Shown: positions 33,773 to 48,495, numbered from the stretch's first letter. The stretch is 64,000 nucleotides of DNA from Solen grandis (GCA_021229015.1 CM037782.1:45201040-45265039), one strand, 5' to 3'. Translations and numbers: made by a program. The notes: generated by a model not told the origin, from the letters alone.

Positions 33773-36700
33773 CAATGCTAGACCACATTGGCAGGAAATC
33801 ACATTTGCAACATATTTATTACGAATGGGATCCCATGTGATGGTATGTCACATCAAAATCGGTATTGAACACATTCGTATAAAATACATAACTGTTTCTT
33901 TCCAGTATACTACTCTTTCACTCTTTGTTTTGCCATATAACAAAATCTTCGGTTGGTGTATTGGATTCTTAAGTTATTAAAAGTTATTTGTCTAAATTAG
34001 GCATATCAAATATGTTGCTGCTTCACTGCTGTAAGCCGTAGACAAGTGATATACTCCACAGAGGAGAAGCTTATTCTTATACAGTTTGTCATGTATCATG
34101 AGTTTTTGTTACACGGAGTGAGGGTGGTTTCGAACATATATATCTTGTTGATTATGAATAAAGATACATACACCTTTACAAATAGAGGCAAATGGGATTC
34201 AAATTGGTATTATGATATACATCTTATATGTTTTTATTTGTATATTTTATTATATACTAATATAGTCATATACACATATACATTTACATCTATGTTTTAT
34301 CGCTATTCTTTCTTTCATAACTGAGCAGTTCAAATTTTAACGCATACGGTCTCGTGCAATCAATCAATAAATAAATAAATCAATCAATATATATATCTTA
34401 AGCCTCTTATGCGGAATTCCAAAACATCAACTATATAATGATAACATTCAAATCAGTAAGAAACGTTTTTCCTTCAAAAAGCCTTATGATAATGTGATAT
34501 GAAAGATAACTGACCTTGTTGGTAAAGATGGAAAACTCTTTGATAAAAAAAAAGAAAAACAATTTGTAACGGTACTAGTATTGATACCCTGCACTAAGCC
34601 TCTTTAAAGCTGTAAATGCTTACAAGAAACATATATCAAATCAAATAAATATGATTTTTATATAAATTAAATTGTTTAACTAAAATTTTAAAAGCAAAAT
34701 GAATTAAAATACTTTTTTTTTTAAAGAATGAGTGGAAATGAATTAATGATCAGTAATTATTATTTGTATAAATAAAAACATAAGGATACTAATTTGTGTT
34801 TCTTCTGGAAATAGGAAACCAGAACACTTGAACACTATATATTTTCTTCTGAACAAGATTTATGGAAATTTTAAGCCAACTGGAATTAAGTAAAAAATCA
34901 GCCAGTAAAAAGAACACAAGTAAGAGGATAAAAATGTATTGATATTAAAAAAATATTAGAATTACATTCAGTTACAATTTCTTATAAAAATGTATATTTA
35001 TATTTTATTCATCTTTGCATTGTGAAAAATGTTGCAATTATAACAACAAACAAACAAACAAAAACATGAATGGACGGACCGTGAACGAATTACTTTATGT
35101 AATTTAACACCGAGAAGATAGTTTCAAATAATAACTGAAAATCACTATTAAATATGTGTATTTCTCATACATTTTCAACATCATATGAATAATGCATCTT
35201 TTGATCAATATACCTGAATTAAGTAAAAAAAGACATCGCAAGAGACTGGTACTCTTATGCTGATAAGTTGTATAAAAATTCAACCTTAAAATCCAGTTGA
35301 TAATCCTCAAAGTGTCAATCCTTTACAGTTGATATATTTACCGTTTAGATTTATTTTTCTTATAAAATTCTTTTTTGTCTCATTATGTGTCTATATTTGT
35401 GAGGTGGTAAGTGGGATAGTTCCCCGACCTACTTCCACTAAATGACTGGACTATTAACTGTTTTTTTTTAAGAAAACGGGTTAACCATACAAAAAAGTCA
35501 ATATTAACTTAAAAAATATAATGAATTCAGTTACTGAAACATTTTAAATCAATTTCAGAGTTTTTATTCAATTCTAGTTTCTGAACATATTTCATATCAA
35601 ATGTATCAATTGCATTATCAAAATCTTACACGGTCTTCTCATTTTGAATCATTTCCTCTACTTTCCAGTGTAAAACCACAACGTCTCACAAACTCTCACT
35701 TTTGTCTTATGAGTCTTGAAAAGCACTTTATTGCTATAGAGCTTGTTAAGCTGAAGAAGGGCAGCTTTCCCTTTGTAACTTTGCGTAAATAAGTTACGCG
35801 GCGCCCAATTACCTCCCTTGGGAATTGCTCCGAAACACCGTACTGTGTACACTTTAGTCTGTGCGCTGCTCATCCTTCTCACCCCATACTTACTGTATGT
35901 TAATACTGGACTCAGCGTCTTCAATATCCACCTTCTTCGAGTCAGACGACATTTTTTTCTATACAGTTCTCGTTCTTGTCCTTTACTGTGTGGTAAAACC
36001 TCAAATTGTCTCGCGTTTAACTTGTCATTGAAATGCATCTGATTTCATTTCGATTTTTCTTTTTCTGTTCAGAAGATCACTATCACATTCCTTGTTCCAG
36101 ACATATTACTTAACTATGACGCTAGCACGATAAGTCATGGAACTGCCCTTTAGCTGCTGACCACAAAACACAAGGAAGATACGCTAGTACATCTTATAAC
36201 TTTTGATAAAACGGCATGTTACGGCCAGGAATCGAATCAAGAATCCCCCGAGGGGAAGCTATTGATTATATTGCTTCAATATTGGCAGTATCATACATTT
36301 TATTTCGGAATAATTATAAATGTACTTTTGGATTTATATGACGATAGCATAGCAACGTGACCAAGTGATTACATCTGTCTCGATCCTCGCTTGCTATATA
36401 CGGAATCATTAATATGGCACTGATGTAACTCACTTTCTCAACGTTGAAAGTTGATCCATCACTGATTAGTTCTGTGTCAAGATAATGTGATAATGTTTAA
36501 TGTCACTAGATTTCTGTGTGATATCTCATTGAGACAACACTATCTGTCTCATTCAACTCAAATATCTGAACTGATGTCGGTCGTACATGTACGTTAGACC
36601 TGATGATACAAACAAGATGTCCATAGTTTACATACAGAGCACATCACGTTTCGTGGGCCCATTATGACGTGGCTTACATCAGATTTTTGTTGTTGCAAAT

Positions 36701-38900
36701 GATATGGTATAATAATAATATAATACATACATGTACACTGTTTATCACATTGTTTACTTAAAATTACTCTCGATTAACTTATTGGTTATGCCATTATTTC
36801 GTATCCGTTTAAAATAATATGGAAATAAAGAAAAGCTAATTCTAAGCCGAAAACCCGGTTGGCTGATGCAGTGCATCAAATTCTAATTATCAAAGATAAT
36901 GATAAAAAAAAAACATAATTATTAAGAATTTTATATGATACGTGTATATTAAATGTCATTCATTTCACCTTCAAGGAGTCTGACGTGTGTTCCTGCTTAA
37001 ACTATAAACAAACTTGTCACACAAGGTGAATCCGCTGAATCATGAACAATGAAGCATCCAGAACGACTGAGTGATGTGCTCTCCAGATGCCGCTCTGCTG
37101 TTCTGATGACTTAACCTTTTTATAAAACAACTACCGGACATATGCAAGGGCTTGTCTGTGATTGAGTTAACCTTTTAATGAACTCTAGCGTGATCCCAAA
37201 CAGCATGATGGTAGAAATTGAACCTAGTTTCAATCAGCTTGATTTGAAACCCACTTGCACTTACCAGTTTCTGAAACTGCAGAAACGGGACGTGTGTGGG
37301 TGGAAGGAATCAATAGCCTTGTCGCAGACACGCGAGGTAATTAAATGAGTCCTGCTATCAGTTTAATTAGTGACAGTTTTCCTGTGTTATAAAGTTTAAA
37401 AAAGTTAATTAAGAATACACTGATAACCTCGATAACAGAACAAATAAACATGGTTACTATCAAATGTTTCCAGTATGCTCAAAATGAACGTCACGCAAGC
37501 ATCTGCAAAACTCAGCAGCAAAATTAAGTTTAGGGACTCAATTGATTCAGAGGGTCTCAATTATAGACGGCGGCTCACTTGGTCTCTCCAGGCATATGGT
37601 AATGTTTCCTTTAAACATTTAAGACAGAGTGCACTTGTTTAGTTCAGTTTGGTTATCGTGGTGTATAAGCCGTGATCCCCAATCAACATATGAAATGTTC
37701 ATTTGGACTAGGCTGCAATTGAATTTGATTTGCTAAGTTAGCTTACAGTGAACAAAATTAGACGACAAAAGTCTCTTGATTTCTACTTTATTCCCCCCAC
37801 TAATGTTTCTCTAGATCGCTTTGAATATTGCATCTTACACTAAAACATTAACTCTACGCCAATGCAACATATTAGCTAAACACAATGGGGGTTTATTGAC
37901 AAGTTTATGCACCTTTCTTAACATTTCTGATATTCATTTAAATGATTGCCAATTGATTTTAACAAAATGCATTTATTGGAATAACGCGAAACGTGCGATG
38001 ATACGAAATATATAGATAGATGCGAGATAAAAATAGAAAAAATTCCTTGTGTCATATTTGGAAATTAAATATACAGTCATTTTCTAAATGCATATGATGA
38101 ATTTTCTTCAGAAATTGATGAGAAACACGTTTCGGACGACAATGTAGTCACTGAGTCTAGTACCATTTTTTCAAAGATATATGGAATGAAAACGGCACCG
38201 AAATTTAATCTTTTAAGAAAATCCCTTAGCGAGACACAAATTGTGCAGCAGGCTGTACGAGTGTGTTATAATACACGGTTTTATAACTGTTTTGTTTATA
38301 CCATGGCAGTAGATTTGCATAATCAGAATCGATTCACAGATTACAGTTCAAACTTTGCGTTTAATGTATAGAATGCACGGATACTTCTAGTCGATTATTG
38401 GCGATGCAAAGAGTATCTTTCTACATCAACCTGTTCCACTCTGAACGCATCAATCACAGTTATCAAGTCTAACCATAGTATAGTCCTTATGTGCAAAGAG
38501 TGGTTAAGCCTTATTTTCTTATCTAGCCGGATATCAGAGATTGATTTGTTGGGTACTACAGACATTTGTTAGGTTCTGATATAACAGAAAATAAACTTAA
38601 AATCATTTGAAATTCTGGAGCACATCGACAATCTTTCAGATTGCGAAACTTGAAACTAAATGAACCATTATTTGGCTATTGTAAATTTTAACGGTTAAGG
38701 TAAAAAGCATGCAATTGGAACCGTATTGATTCAAGATCACCAGAAGTAAAGTTGATATCTTTCATACGAATTTGAAATTTGAATTTAATCAAATAAACAG
38801 ACCATTATATGTTACTTGAACTGCTTTTAGTAAGTTTGTCGGTTAAGAGCCTTTAGTAGAAATGTTTATTTTCTACATTATTTTAGATATTTGTGTTGTT
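33771..38900. other. AT-rich stretch without a recognisable gene
   Basis: Small (aaat)-like runs at about 34365-34385 and a slightly GC-richer patch at 35780-36040, but no protein or repeat family I can name. Confidence 0.4.
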
Positions 38901-38907
38901 GCAAAAT

Positions 38908-39020
38908 GCATAGAATTAAGTTATGTAATTGTCAGTGTTGTGGCAACATGCATAGAATTAAGTTATTTTATTGTCAGTGTTGTGGGAACATGCATAGAAT
39001 TAAGTTATGTTATTGTCAAA
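38908..39020 (+). repeat. 42-bp minisatellite, about 2.7 units
   Basis: Units begin 'gcatagaattaagttat' at 38908, 38950 and 38992. The period is a multiple of three, so the stretch reads as a repeated 14-residue peptide in one frame. I take that as coincidence. Confidence 0.85.
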
Positions 39021-41639
39021 CTATACCATATATGTTACAATGCAGTTCTGGAACATGACGTTTTGAAAGAAGATCAGTATTTTTATGAATAACTGATAAA
39101 GCGGTTACATTGGTTTTGACTTCAGGGCGTCAGTTAGAACCTGGAGGCCGTAGATTCGATCTGCCAACTGTCATGTGTTAAACCTTATAGCAGCCTTTCT
39201 TGGGTAATGTCATGCCTGCATGTCTTTGTATCAAAATAGATCAACTAGAAGTTGCATATTACTAGATTATTGGCTCATCTTTTAGAGGTTTCCAATCAGT
39301 CAGAAACAATCACATGACTGTACATGACCCATATGTTATGAATGAGTGGATAAATGGGAACTTGAACAGAAAGAAATTAAAAACACATAAACCTTTCTGG
39401 AGTTTTCTTTATACTGTGCTATACTGTGCTTAAGTCACATTTACGCAGTGGCCTGGTCTGAATGGGTAGAATATAGGAAACGTCTACCCTTACTGTTTCG
39501 AACATGCCTTTTCCTTTCACCCCCGAGCCAGTTTGCTTACTCGAATAAAATCTACATATCCATACATTTACAAGACAAAATAACATACACATTTTATCAC
39601 CTAGGAATCGGATTTTGTCGACGGGAAAACATGACCATTAACTCATACTATTTATGTCATTCTCACTATATTAACTCATTTTATAAAAGAAAACTATTGG
39701 CACGATAGTTTTGTTGACACCAGGGTTGACGGGTTGTCAAAGCTTTTGATAATAGCACCGGTGTTTCGCACCATTGGTTGACGCCTATCTTATTACTAAA
39801 GGGAATATCTAAGACTTACTGGCTATTGCATTGTATTTTATATCTTTTTGCGTCTCAGGAAGAACTTAAATACTATCAATGATAAGGTAAGTCACGCAAA
39901 CATTTTGAAATATTAAATAGAAATGTCGACCATTTTTTATAAGCTGACTTTGATCTGTTGGTCGTACATTGAGCATGCTACTAATTTGGTCATTGTCTTC
40001 ATAGTGTTTGTTTGTTGGAGTTAACACTTTCGACACTTTTCGATAGTATTTCAGTCTGCATTGTCACGCCTTAAATTTCTGGCATGATACAAAACTCAAT
40101 CACATTATCCTTACACCGGGCCAACCAGACCTGGACTTCCCCTGTCTGCAGGACCCTTAACATCTCAGATGAAACATAAAATGAACTGGAAGTTACCAAG
40201 TGACATTTCATTCAGAAATGCTCTGAACAGCTGAAAAGTATTTACTAAATACAATAAACTTGTATTTTTCCTGACTTCCAACTTCATAAAAAATGAACTA
40301 TGAATGATTTATAACGTACTTTTACCAGGAAGACATACTCTATTTCTCTGTCATTAGATTAGTAAATCGCTTCTACATTTTGAAAAGAAACTATTCATGT
40401 AAAGTCAGCTAAATTAAAGGAATATTTCCTCATAAGTTAAGCGTGTGTGTTACCACACTGCAATTATCCAGAGGTCAATGAGTAACGACATTAAAGTCGA
40501 TGGAAGGAAATACTGTTGCTTTCGGCTTTCCGGACTAGACATCAATTATCTCTTAAGTAACGCGAGCATTGCCGACCATGACATGCCATGCATATGTTTT
40601 GCCAAGCACAGAAATGATTGGTAAATATATATTTTTTTTTCAGTTAAAAGATGAACTCACGGCCACATTTAAAAAGAGACTAACATGTAAATTATACTTA
40701 GTCTCAGTTTCGAAATCATCGACACATGTATTGAAATTAACAGAGCGACTTGTTATTTTCATGTTTTGAAGAACTGCACTTTGGCATGACACCAGGATAT
40801 GTCTAAATGTTCATCAGCTTCGTCAGCAGAAACACAAGGTTCAATCTTCAGTCGTTATTTCATAAATTAGCCCATTTCATGACAAAGAAGCCATTCATTT
40901 AAAAAATGACTTGATATATACTCAGCAATACTAGAAATGCCCTGTATTTACCTACAGTTTTTGGATGTACGTACATGTCAGATACTGGTCATTTTCTCAA
41001 TATATTTCGGTTAGAATGTACAGCAATTGCATTCGTGCGTAATGGTCAACTAATACGACGATATTGACATACATTAAATTACATAAATCAATTCAATCTA
41101 CGTCGTTACATTACTAGCATTGCAGACCAATCCGATAATTGAACAAACAATTTCGTTTAAAATTCGTTAACTGTTTGCATTATATATTATAATGATTTAA
41201 TTTTCATGAAAAAGATCGGCTGTTAAATGACAGCTAAACTCATTTAAATGCTGATTAAATTTAATATTATGGATGGATGTCAAAATACTCTCATTGTTTA
41301 CATTTTGCATCTGCGGAAATAATTTGAATTTGAAAAGATGTCGTCGAATCACAATTTGTTTATCTGCTACGTCATCAATTTAGGAACTTGTGATTCGTAT
41401 TTCCAAAAATCTTAAACATGGAGGAACGGAAATATTTATGTCAATAAACAGGAGCGTTTCTAGATACTATGTCAAAGCGGGTAATTTGTTTGTTTAAATC
41501 CTAGGAAACAAATGATAATATTTTTGAAGAACTAAAACAAATCTTACTTTGCCATTGTTATTAGTACTTTTTATTATGATCATGAAAAGCAAACATTGAT
41601 GTAAAATTTAATTGTACCTCTGTTAATTTGCTGTAAATT
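39021..41639. other. Gene-free stretch
   Basis: I see no gene. A box-B-like 'gtagattcgatctgcc' at about 39148-39163 may mark a worn SINE. Confidence 0.35.
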
Positions 41640-41940
41640 GGTCCTGGTGTCAATGTGGTAAGATGAATCAGTAGGTTGTGGGCTCGACCGCCCACTGCAA
41701 CAAACTTAATACGAAACCACAAAAGGGTCCTTTGAGAATAATATTAAGAAAACTGTACTTACCCCAGAAGAGGATGCAAGAAAGGACAATTTAAAAATAT
41801 AAAATTTTGCTGGTAAAGCCCATTTGCATATCACTAAGCATATAAGGTAGTTCTTGATGTCTGGAAAATGTAACCGGAAGTGGTACATGTCAATTGTACC
41901 AAGCATGATATCACAGTGAGGCAGCACTATGTATACTTCA
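41640..41940 (+). mobile_element. Diverged tRNA-headed SINE
   Basis: The B-box-like 'aggttgtgggctcgaccgcc' (about 41672-41691) is followed, after a longer spacer, by 'catataaggtagttcttga' and 'catgatatcacagtgaggca', the order of the body blocks in the SINE at 21035-21350. Confidence 0.5.
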
Positions 41941-44538
41941 TGTAAACAATGTCCCTTAATGACTAAATTTCTTTTGGTGAATGTGAAACTAATACAAACA
42001 AACTATTTGCTTCACAACATTTTATATATATTTTGTTGTTGTTTTTATAAAATTCAAATTCAACGCTCGTCATACATTTTAAAGGAATCCGTGGAAATTA
42101 ATCTAATACAAGTGCACTATCCATATTTCAAGGGTCATAATGACGTTTTATGTCACGCAATGCCGCCGTCAATTCGAAACACATCACATGATGTTAATGC
42201 AAATTAAAAAGACAATGTGCGTCAACGTTGTGATTGTATCATGATGGGAAGTAAAAAGGAATTCAATTGATCTATAAATAAATGAATCATGACGCTTGAT
42301 TATCTCTGCATAGTGTCACTGTTTGAAAGCACTGAATTCGAAATAAAACATATACTCCTTTTGCCACAGTGGCATATTTGTTATATGAAGTATTGTGTTG
42401 TTATATCAAGATGCCAATGTTAGGTATTTCCGATGAACACTCTTGAATTAATATGTTCTACTTCGATGGTGTTTATTGGAGTAATTAAGATGCAAATGTC
42501 ATCTTCTTCTGAACTAACATCTGTAAAACTTGACTCATTTTAACTTAACACACATTCTCCTCAAAGTATTATAAAGTGAGGTTGCACTTGCCGTTTATAT
42601 TCAGACATGATACACTTTTTGCTTACAACTGAGACGACGCTTTCTTCTTACCATAAAATATGTTTCTGTCCATGTATTATACACATGATACTTTTCATAG
42701 ATGCTACTAAATATTTAGAAGTACATCCAATGCAAATTGTACAATCGATACAGTTATATGCTGATGTCCTTACAAGAAATATGAGTAAATAATCTGGAGT
42801 GATATTGGATAAACAGATTATGCATCACCTTTTTAATGATATATTTTTCCCTAATACGCGATAATATATATAATAAAAAAATTGTGCTATCTATGTATAA
42901 TCAGCTTACGTTGTATCTCCTTTTTTCAAAACCACAATGGTATTTTTTGCATTATTAAAAGAAATCAGTAATAATGATCTAGCTCCAAAAAGTTTCCGGA
43001 TTCTAATATGAAACGATGCTTTTAAATGCTCTCAACTATCTTGTAAAATATTTCCGAATAAAAAGCAACTAATTTGTCATTCCTGGTAAATCTGTGTTTT
43101 GTACATTTATAGATTTCTCATTTCTCAGAGGTCCCCAAGGTATAATAAAGTTCAGTAGAATAGTTAACACAGGTTTTCTCCCTTCCATAAGAAACATCAT
43201 TAGCATACTTCGACGTTTTGAGTTCACGGTGTGCACTTGTGCTTTAGCTAAAAAGGAAAAATGACTAGCGTGTAAAACAATGCGCATTTCTTCAGAATAA
43301 TAAGACATTGTCATGTTGTCTTTGCATTACCTTTCTATAAAATAGTTATACGTTAAGCTAATAATTGAAACCCAAAAACCACAGATATATACATAGAAGC
43401 CTTTAGAAAAACACAAGCTACTTCAAACCGGTATCTTCAAAAGATAATATATATCTAATAATACATTCCCTAATTTCTTTCCAGCCCTTTTTCTTTAATC
43501 AACCCACTAATTCTCCAAAATCATTATCTCAAACACTGTACACGTGACTCACATTTATAATGATTCATTTTTATCAGTTCTGGAAACAGTTAATAATTGT
43601 TTAGTAAATATTTATTGAGCTGATAGCATCGTACTTGGCAAACACTTAATATGTATTTGGCTTTTTTTAGTCAAGGAAACTATTTACACGTTTTTTAATT
43701 TAATGCTAGTAAGACATCTTTTTCAGCACGCTGATCTGTTAATTCTTTAAGATTAATAACTATCGTGATTAAATTTTCAAACTTATAATGGGCTTTAAGA
43801 ACAGCTTCTTTAAAAATAAAACAATAACTGTTTCATTTACATAAATTCCATAAAGGAAAATTAACAAAAAATCATTTATGTAATAATAATTAAACTAAGT
43901 GAAACAATAATGGGTAGGTAATACATATATGCCATCAAAACGTTGGTTTATTAGTAAAGGAATTTACATCAATATTCTTTTATTAGATTTCAGCTAGTAC
44001 GTATCCCTCGTTTTTATAAGACAAAACGTTGTAACAAAGAGGCCTGTAACAAAGTGGGTTTAAAATGTGTTTTGTAGTTTTCTATGAAATCATTTCTTCC
44101 TGCTATTAGCAAGGTAATGGAAGTATCAAGGACCTCAAATGGCTTTTAGAGAGAAATGTAACAATTCTGGAGGACCATTATTCAGTTTTTGTATTGAACA
44201 ATACAATTAAGCATAATTATTATCTTGAAAACAATGTTTAGTTAACGACGTTAAGTTGGTGTTAATAGGCACTGAACATATAGCTTTCATTTATATGTTT
44301 TAGCTTACCTCTGAATATACCATGACTCCAGTACTGAGTCTTTATTTAAAAAAATCGATCATGGTTTTATAACAGTGTCTTCAGAACATTTACAATTGTC
44401 CCTATATAAATTAATTATAAAGTATCCCCAAAAAGTTTTATGTTTAAACCCTAGGGACAGGCAATGGGTGCTTAGTCCTGATTCAGAAAATCATAATGAG
44501 TTTTGTTCGATATAACCATTGAGTGCCATAAAATATAT
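41941..44538. other. Gene-free AT-rich stretch
   Basis: No coding region, repeat family or RNA gene that I can support. Confidence 0.4.
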
Positions 44539-44781
44539 GACTTGACTATTTGAGTTTTGCCGTCGCCTCGACAGTATTTCAGTCATATAGCGACGTCCAG
44601 CTAATTACAGGTGGAGGAAGACCCCGAATGCACGGAAACATCCGGGTAGAACCACCGACCCACCGCAAGCCAGCTGGAAGACTTCCTCACATGAAAACCC
44701 GAATGACCCTGCCGGGATTCGAACACACGCGGTGGGGGGCTGAGTGAGTGTTAAAGTCAGCGACTTTACCCACGGAGGCCT
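44539..44781 (-). mobile_element. Full-length tRNA-derived SINE, minus strand
   Basis: The complement starts with a tRNA-like head: A-box 'cctccgtgggtaaagtcg' and B-box 'gtgttcgaatcccggc'. It continues 'atgtgaggaagtcttccagc', 'ggtcggtggttctacccgg', 'ggggtcttcctccacctg' and 'gtcgctatatgactgaaata'. It is the most complete copy of the family in this window; truncated copies are at 3584-3685, 13463-13620 and 29733-29855. It is transcribed, if at all, by RNA polymerase III. Confidence 0.85.
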
Positions 44782-44869
44782 CACTATAAAATATATTCTT
44801 CTGTCGTTGCTTCTTTTGTATATTGTGTTGATGAGTATAAGACATTGTTTGTTTTACCTTCCCTGCCTT

Positions 44870-44975
44870 ACGCCTAGCATAAAAGGGTAGTAGTCCAGTG
44901 ATATGGCGGTAAGAGTTATGTAGAGTTAGTAGTATAATGCCACACACCTACGGCGTTATATCGAAATGAGACATG
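44870..44975 (+). repeat. SINE body fragment
   Basis: 'cctagcataaaagggtagta..ccagtg' and 'ataatgccacacacctacgg' followed by 'cgttatatcg' match the central blocks of the SINE at 21035-21350. The head is absent. Confidence 0.45.
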
Positions 44976-45208
44976 TCTCATGTAGACAAAACTACTAACC
45001 TGTATAATATACTGTTTTCCGGGCGTTAATCAAAATGAAGCAATACTGAAATAAAATAAACATTAAAATTTTGTTATGTATAAGATACAACTTATTTTTA
45101 TTTAAGAAAAATCAAGTAATAGTCATTTCTTATTCAAAAAGCATATACATAGATTTCTAAAGTATCATTTCCTGCGATTTTGGATTGTTAAACATTCTAT
45201 GTGCTGAT

Positions 45209-45570
45209 GAAATCCGGAACCACGTCAATATTTAAAGCCATTTAAACCGCGTTCAATCTCTCAAATGTGACATGAATCCGTTCCTGCTCATTATTTGCCT
45301 GATTAATAACAGTATCTAATACTTTTCAAATAAAATGCAAAAACATATATCTGAATGGTCTGCATTCACTGCGAACCAGTTTACAGTGATGAACATGTTT
45401 TTTTGCTTTACACAACTTCATTTTCAACTTTTCCTGTTTATGATAGATGTGTGTACAGGAAATTTGATTCTTGTCATTCTATTGGTATATTTGAAAATTA
45501 AATGTCATGCACAATGCGAATGTTTTATTTCATTTAATCTATGACTTGATGTAAGATGATAAATAGGCCT
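45209..45570 (+). repeat. Block A, copy 1 of the 45-63 kb duplications
   Basis: Contains 39 bases (45209-45247) identical to 58995-59033, followed by further weaker similarity ('tcaatctctca..', 'gacatgaat.cgttc'). The far part ('atgacttgatgtaa') resembles 53440-53470. No coding potential. Confidence 0.75.
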
Positions 45571-45602
45571 TGCCCCATGCCATACAATGACATTATGGGT
45601 AA

Positions 45603-45648
45603 AAACAACAACAACAAAAAAACAACAACAACAACAACAAAAAAAACA
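45603..45648 (+). repeat. (CAA)n-rich tract
   Basis: Interrupted caa repeats with A-runs, possibly the tail of a worn + strand SINE just upstream. Confidence 0.8.
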
Positions 45649-45667
45649 TGCACCCATTTACTGATAT

Positions 45668-45870
45668 AGTTGGGTGTCCAGATAGCGTAGTGATTATTGC
45701 AATGGTTTTCCACCAATGCCATCAGGATTCGATCCCAGATCGGTCTGATGATGTATATGAAAGGGTTTAGGTAGCCTGTTTGAACAAGTGGGGTTTCTCT
45801 GGGTAATCTTTCCATACCAAGGACTGCACGGACGCCAAGATGGTATTAACGAGATTATTTTAATAAGTGA
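45668..45870 (+). mobile_element. tRNA-headed SINE, another family
   Basis: The head has 'gtccagatagcgtagtgatta' (A-box-like; split as gtccagatag/cgtagtgatta) and the B-box 'aggattcgatcccag' about 40 bases later. The body '...ccataccaaggactgcac' has no match elsewhere in the window. Not a functional tRNA. Confidence 0.5.
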
Positions 45871-48300
45871 TGTCGCTTTCTGTCCAATTGTTATAGAATG
45901 AAAATAACCATTCTCTTTAGGACACCGGAACAAGGTTTGATGGATAAGCCAGTGTGACACGTAATTCATCAACTTAAAGGTTGAATTTGATGTTATCAGA
46001 CACAGAAAAAGATGTCAAAGATATTTACCCTATTGTAACTGTATTTATATTGTGTTAAAATATGGTCATATTAACGGAGGAATCTGTTACTAGCCATTGT
46101 TTCTCTTACTAGATTCATCCTTTATAAATATAGCAGAATATAATACCAATTATTGTAACTGTCATTAAAGACTACAGTACTACAGAAACGTCACTTTAGT
46201 TTGAATATTTTGAAACTTTCAGTTTGCAGCAATTTATTGACATTTATTATCTATGGAGGACCTTCTGCAAAGAAAATGTTTATAAATACTCGCCTGATCC
46301 CTTATACTACCTACGGATTATCTACTATGCCGTAATCAACAGGTACGACATAGCCATTGATTCGGCTATTTCTAACAGGTTCCATAAATTGCCTAATTTA
46401 CATAAATATAAATACAAGCCAGCAAAAAATAGAAGTGCATCACTTTATCTGGGAGCATAGTGCTCAACTGTTTTTGAAATATTTCTCAAATGTTATGCAA
46501 CATTAATTTTCTTTTAAGATCGTTGTGACTTAGGAAGTGGGAGTGTTTAACCAACAGGTGCCTTACACATATAGTATAAATATACACCTCAACTTTTACG
46601 AGGGAATATCGCCAGACACCTGGTTGTTTCCCAACGTTTATGATTATGCATGGCCTACGATAGCCATTCTGACTGCGTGACAGAGCTCAACAGATTTCGG
46701 AAATTTTCGTGTAGATATTCGGAGGGGTAGAGTAATTAATTTCCTACAGTCATTTAATATTTTGGTTATTCTATCGACATTAATCGGGTTAATCGTTTGA
46801 CACCCAGGGGTAATATTTTGTATATCATCACAAGAAGGATTGGATTGTCATATTTTTATCTTACTTTCTGTATTTAATGCAGTGATTTTGGGTAGTCTTG
46901 CAACTTTAAACAATATTTAATTTTATATAGGGGGCACGTAATATTTAATTCAAATAATTATATAATTGTACATGAGGTATTTAATTTGAATCAAACATTG
47001 GATCAAACTGGTATGGCGTTTTAAGGGATTCTGTTGTAGGCAAAACAAGAAAATGATAAAAAAAATCTGGTATATCTTAGAATCCCCCAGTATATTTATA
47101 TAAACAAAATTTGATTTTTTAATTTTCAAATAATACTACTCAAAGTTTGTTAAGCACCGTCCGCTATTTTCCCGTAGCGTTTCATGCTTAGACAAGCGAC
47201 TTTAAAGGCATGTTACATTAAATTTTACAATAAAACAAATCTTGCTTCATGCAGAAGTATTGTTTATGTACCAAACTTACTACCAGTTACAAAAATTAAG
47301 CCTTTCGGATCCTCAATACAGGGAATTAATCATAATTAGAAAGTGCGAAATTTTGAGAAAACACCTTAAAATTTAAAGTCAGCTAAATTCAGAACTTTGA
47401 TCTTCAAATATTCCTGTTTTCTAAATGGAATACTTTTAAGGATATTTGTGACGATGTTGGCCTGTTCATGGTCATTTTTGTCTGTATTGATCACAAGATT
47501 TAACTTCAATTTATAAAATGCCATTTCTTGCAAAAAACACACTTTTGTGAATTTGCCAACTAATGACAGGAATTGGCTAAATCGTTGTAACTCATTTTTG
47601 AGTCTCTTTTTCTCTCATTTTGACAAAAACTATGCGTAAAAATGATGGTCAGCTAACGCTTTCCTTTCAGGTACATAGCATTACATTAAGCATGTGTTTT
47701 CATGTGACTCTATGGGAAAATAGCCGGTGGTGCTTAGCAAACTTTGAGTAGTAAAGTAAAGAACATAGGAGTGTTAAAAGCGAACGGAAAAGATTATCAT
47801 GGTGTTGATCAGGAGATTAAATTAATCAATTTATTTAAGAGATTGTTTCTGTCCAAAGATTGATATGCAATAAAATGATAATCAGATGTAAACATTTACC
47901 AAATTGGACGCATACCATTTAAGGAAGGTTAGGTCCGAATACAAGCGCAGTCAAGAAACGTTTGCTTGATTTTAACAAGCTCTGTCTCTTTTTATTTCAA
48001 ATTGATTTATGTGCATATTCTATGAATAACCATGTAATTACAAAACTATCTGGTATAAAAGGAAATGTTCATTCTTATTTTTGAACATAAAAGTAAGGCC
48101 TAGATTTTACGACCACATTTTTCTCGACTTGAGTTATGATCCATTCAGAAGCAACTCAGATCTCTTTCTTTTATAAGTTTGCATATTTTGTAAATTGCCT
48201 CTACTCCTGCCCACCTAATGTAAACAAATTTGCATACATGTCAGCTATCGCCTCGACAATTTATGAATTCAAAAAATGAATTCGTGTATATTATAAGCTA
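45871..48300. other. Gene-free stretch
   Basis: AT-rich, without recognisable genes. About 46470-46560 weakly resembles 53630-53720 ('ttttgaaatatttc', 'tgtgac.taggaa'), as expected if it belongs to the A-B-C-D duplication unit. Confidence 0.35.
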
Positions 48301-48304
48301 ATGG

Positions 48305-48495
48305 AAAACTATGATCAATAAATCATAAGTCGTGAGGTTTTAACCACTTATTGTAAAATATAATCAAGAAATCAAGAGTCTTCAGTTTTAACCACTGATG
48401 GTATAATATAATCAAAATCATAGTCTGGGTTTTAACACTAGAAAAAATGGTAATAAATATAATCAAGAAATCAAAGTCTCGTTTTAAATGGTTTT
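48305..48495 (+). repeat. Degenerate ~55-60-bp tandem repeat
   Basis: Three to four diverged units containing 'aatcaagaaatcaagagtc' / 'gttttaacc' / 'taaaatataatc'. Spacing varies because of indels. Confidence 0.6.

Noticed and set aside
35658..36038. 126-codon open frame on the minus strand
   Set aside because: Long for AT-rich background, but no motif, no splice partners and an unremarkable start context.
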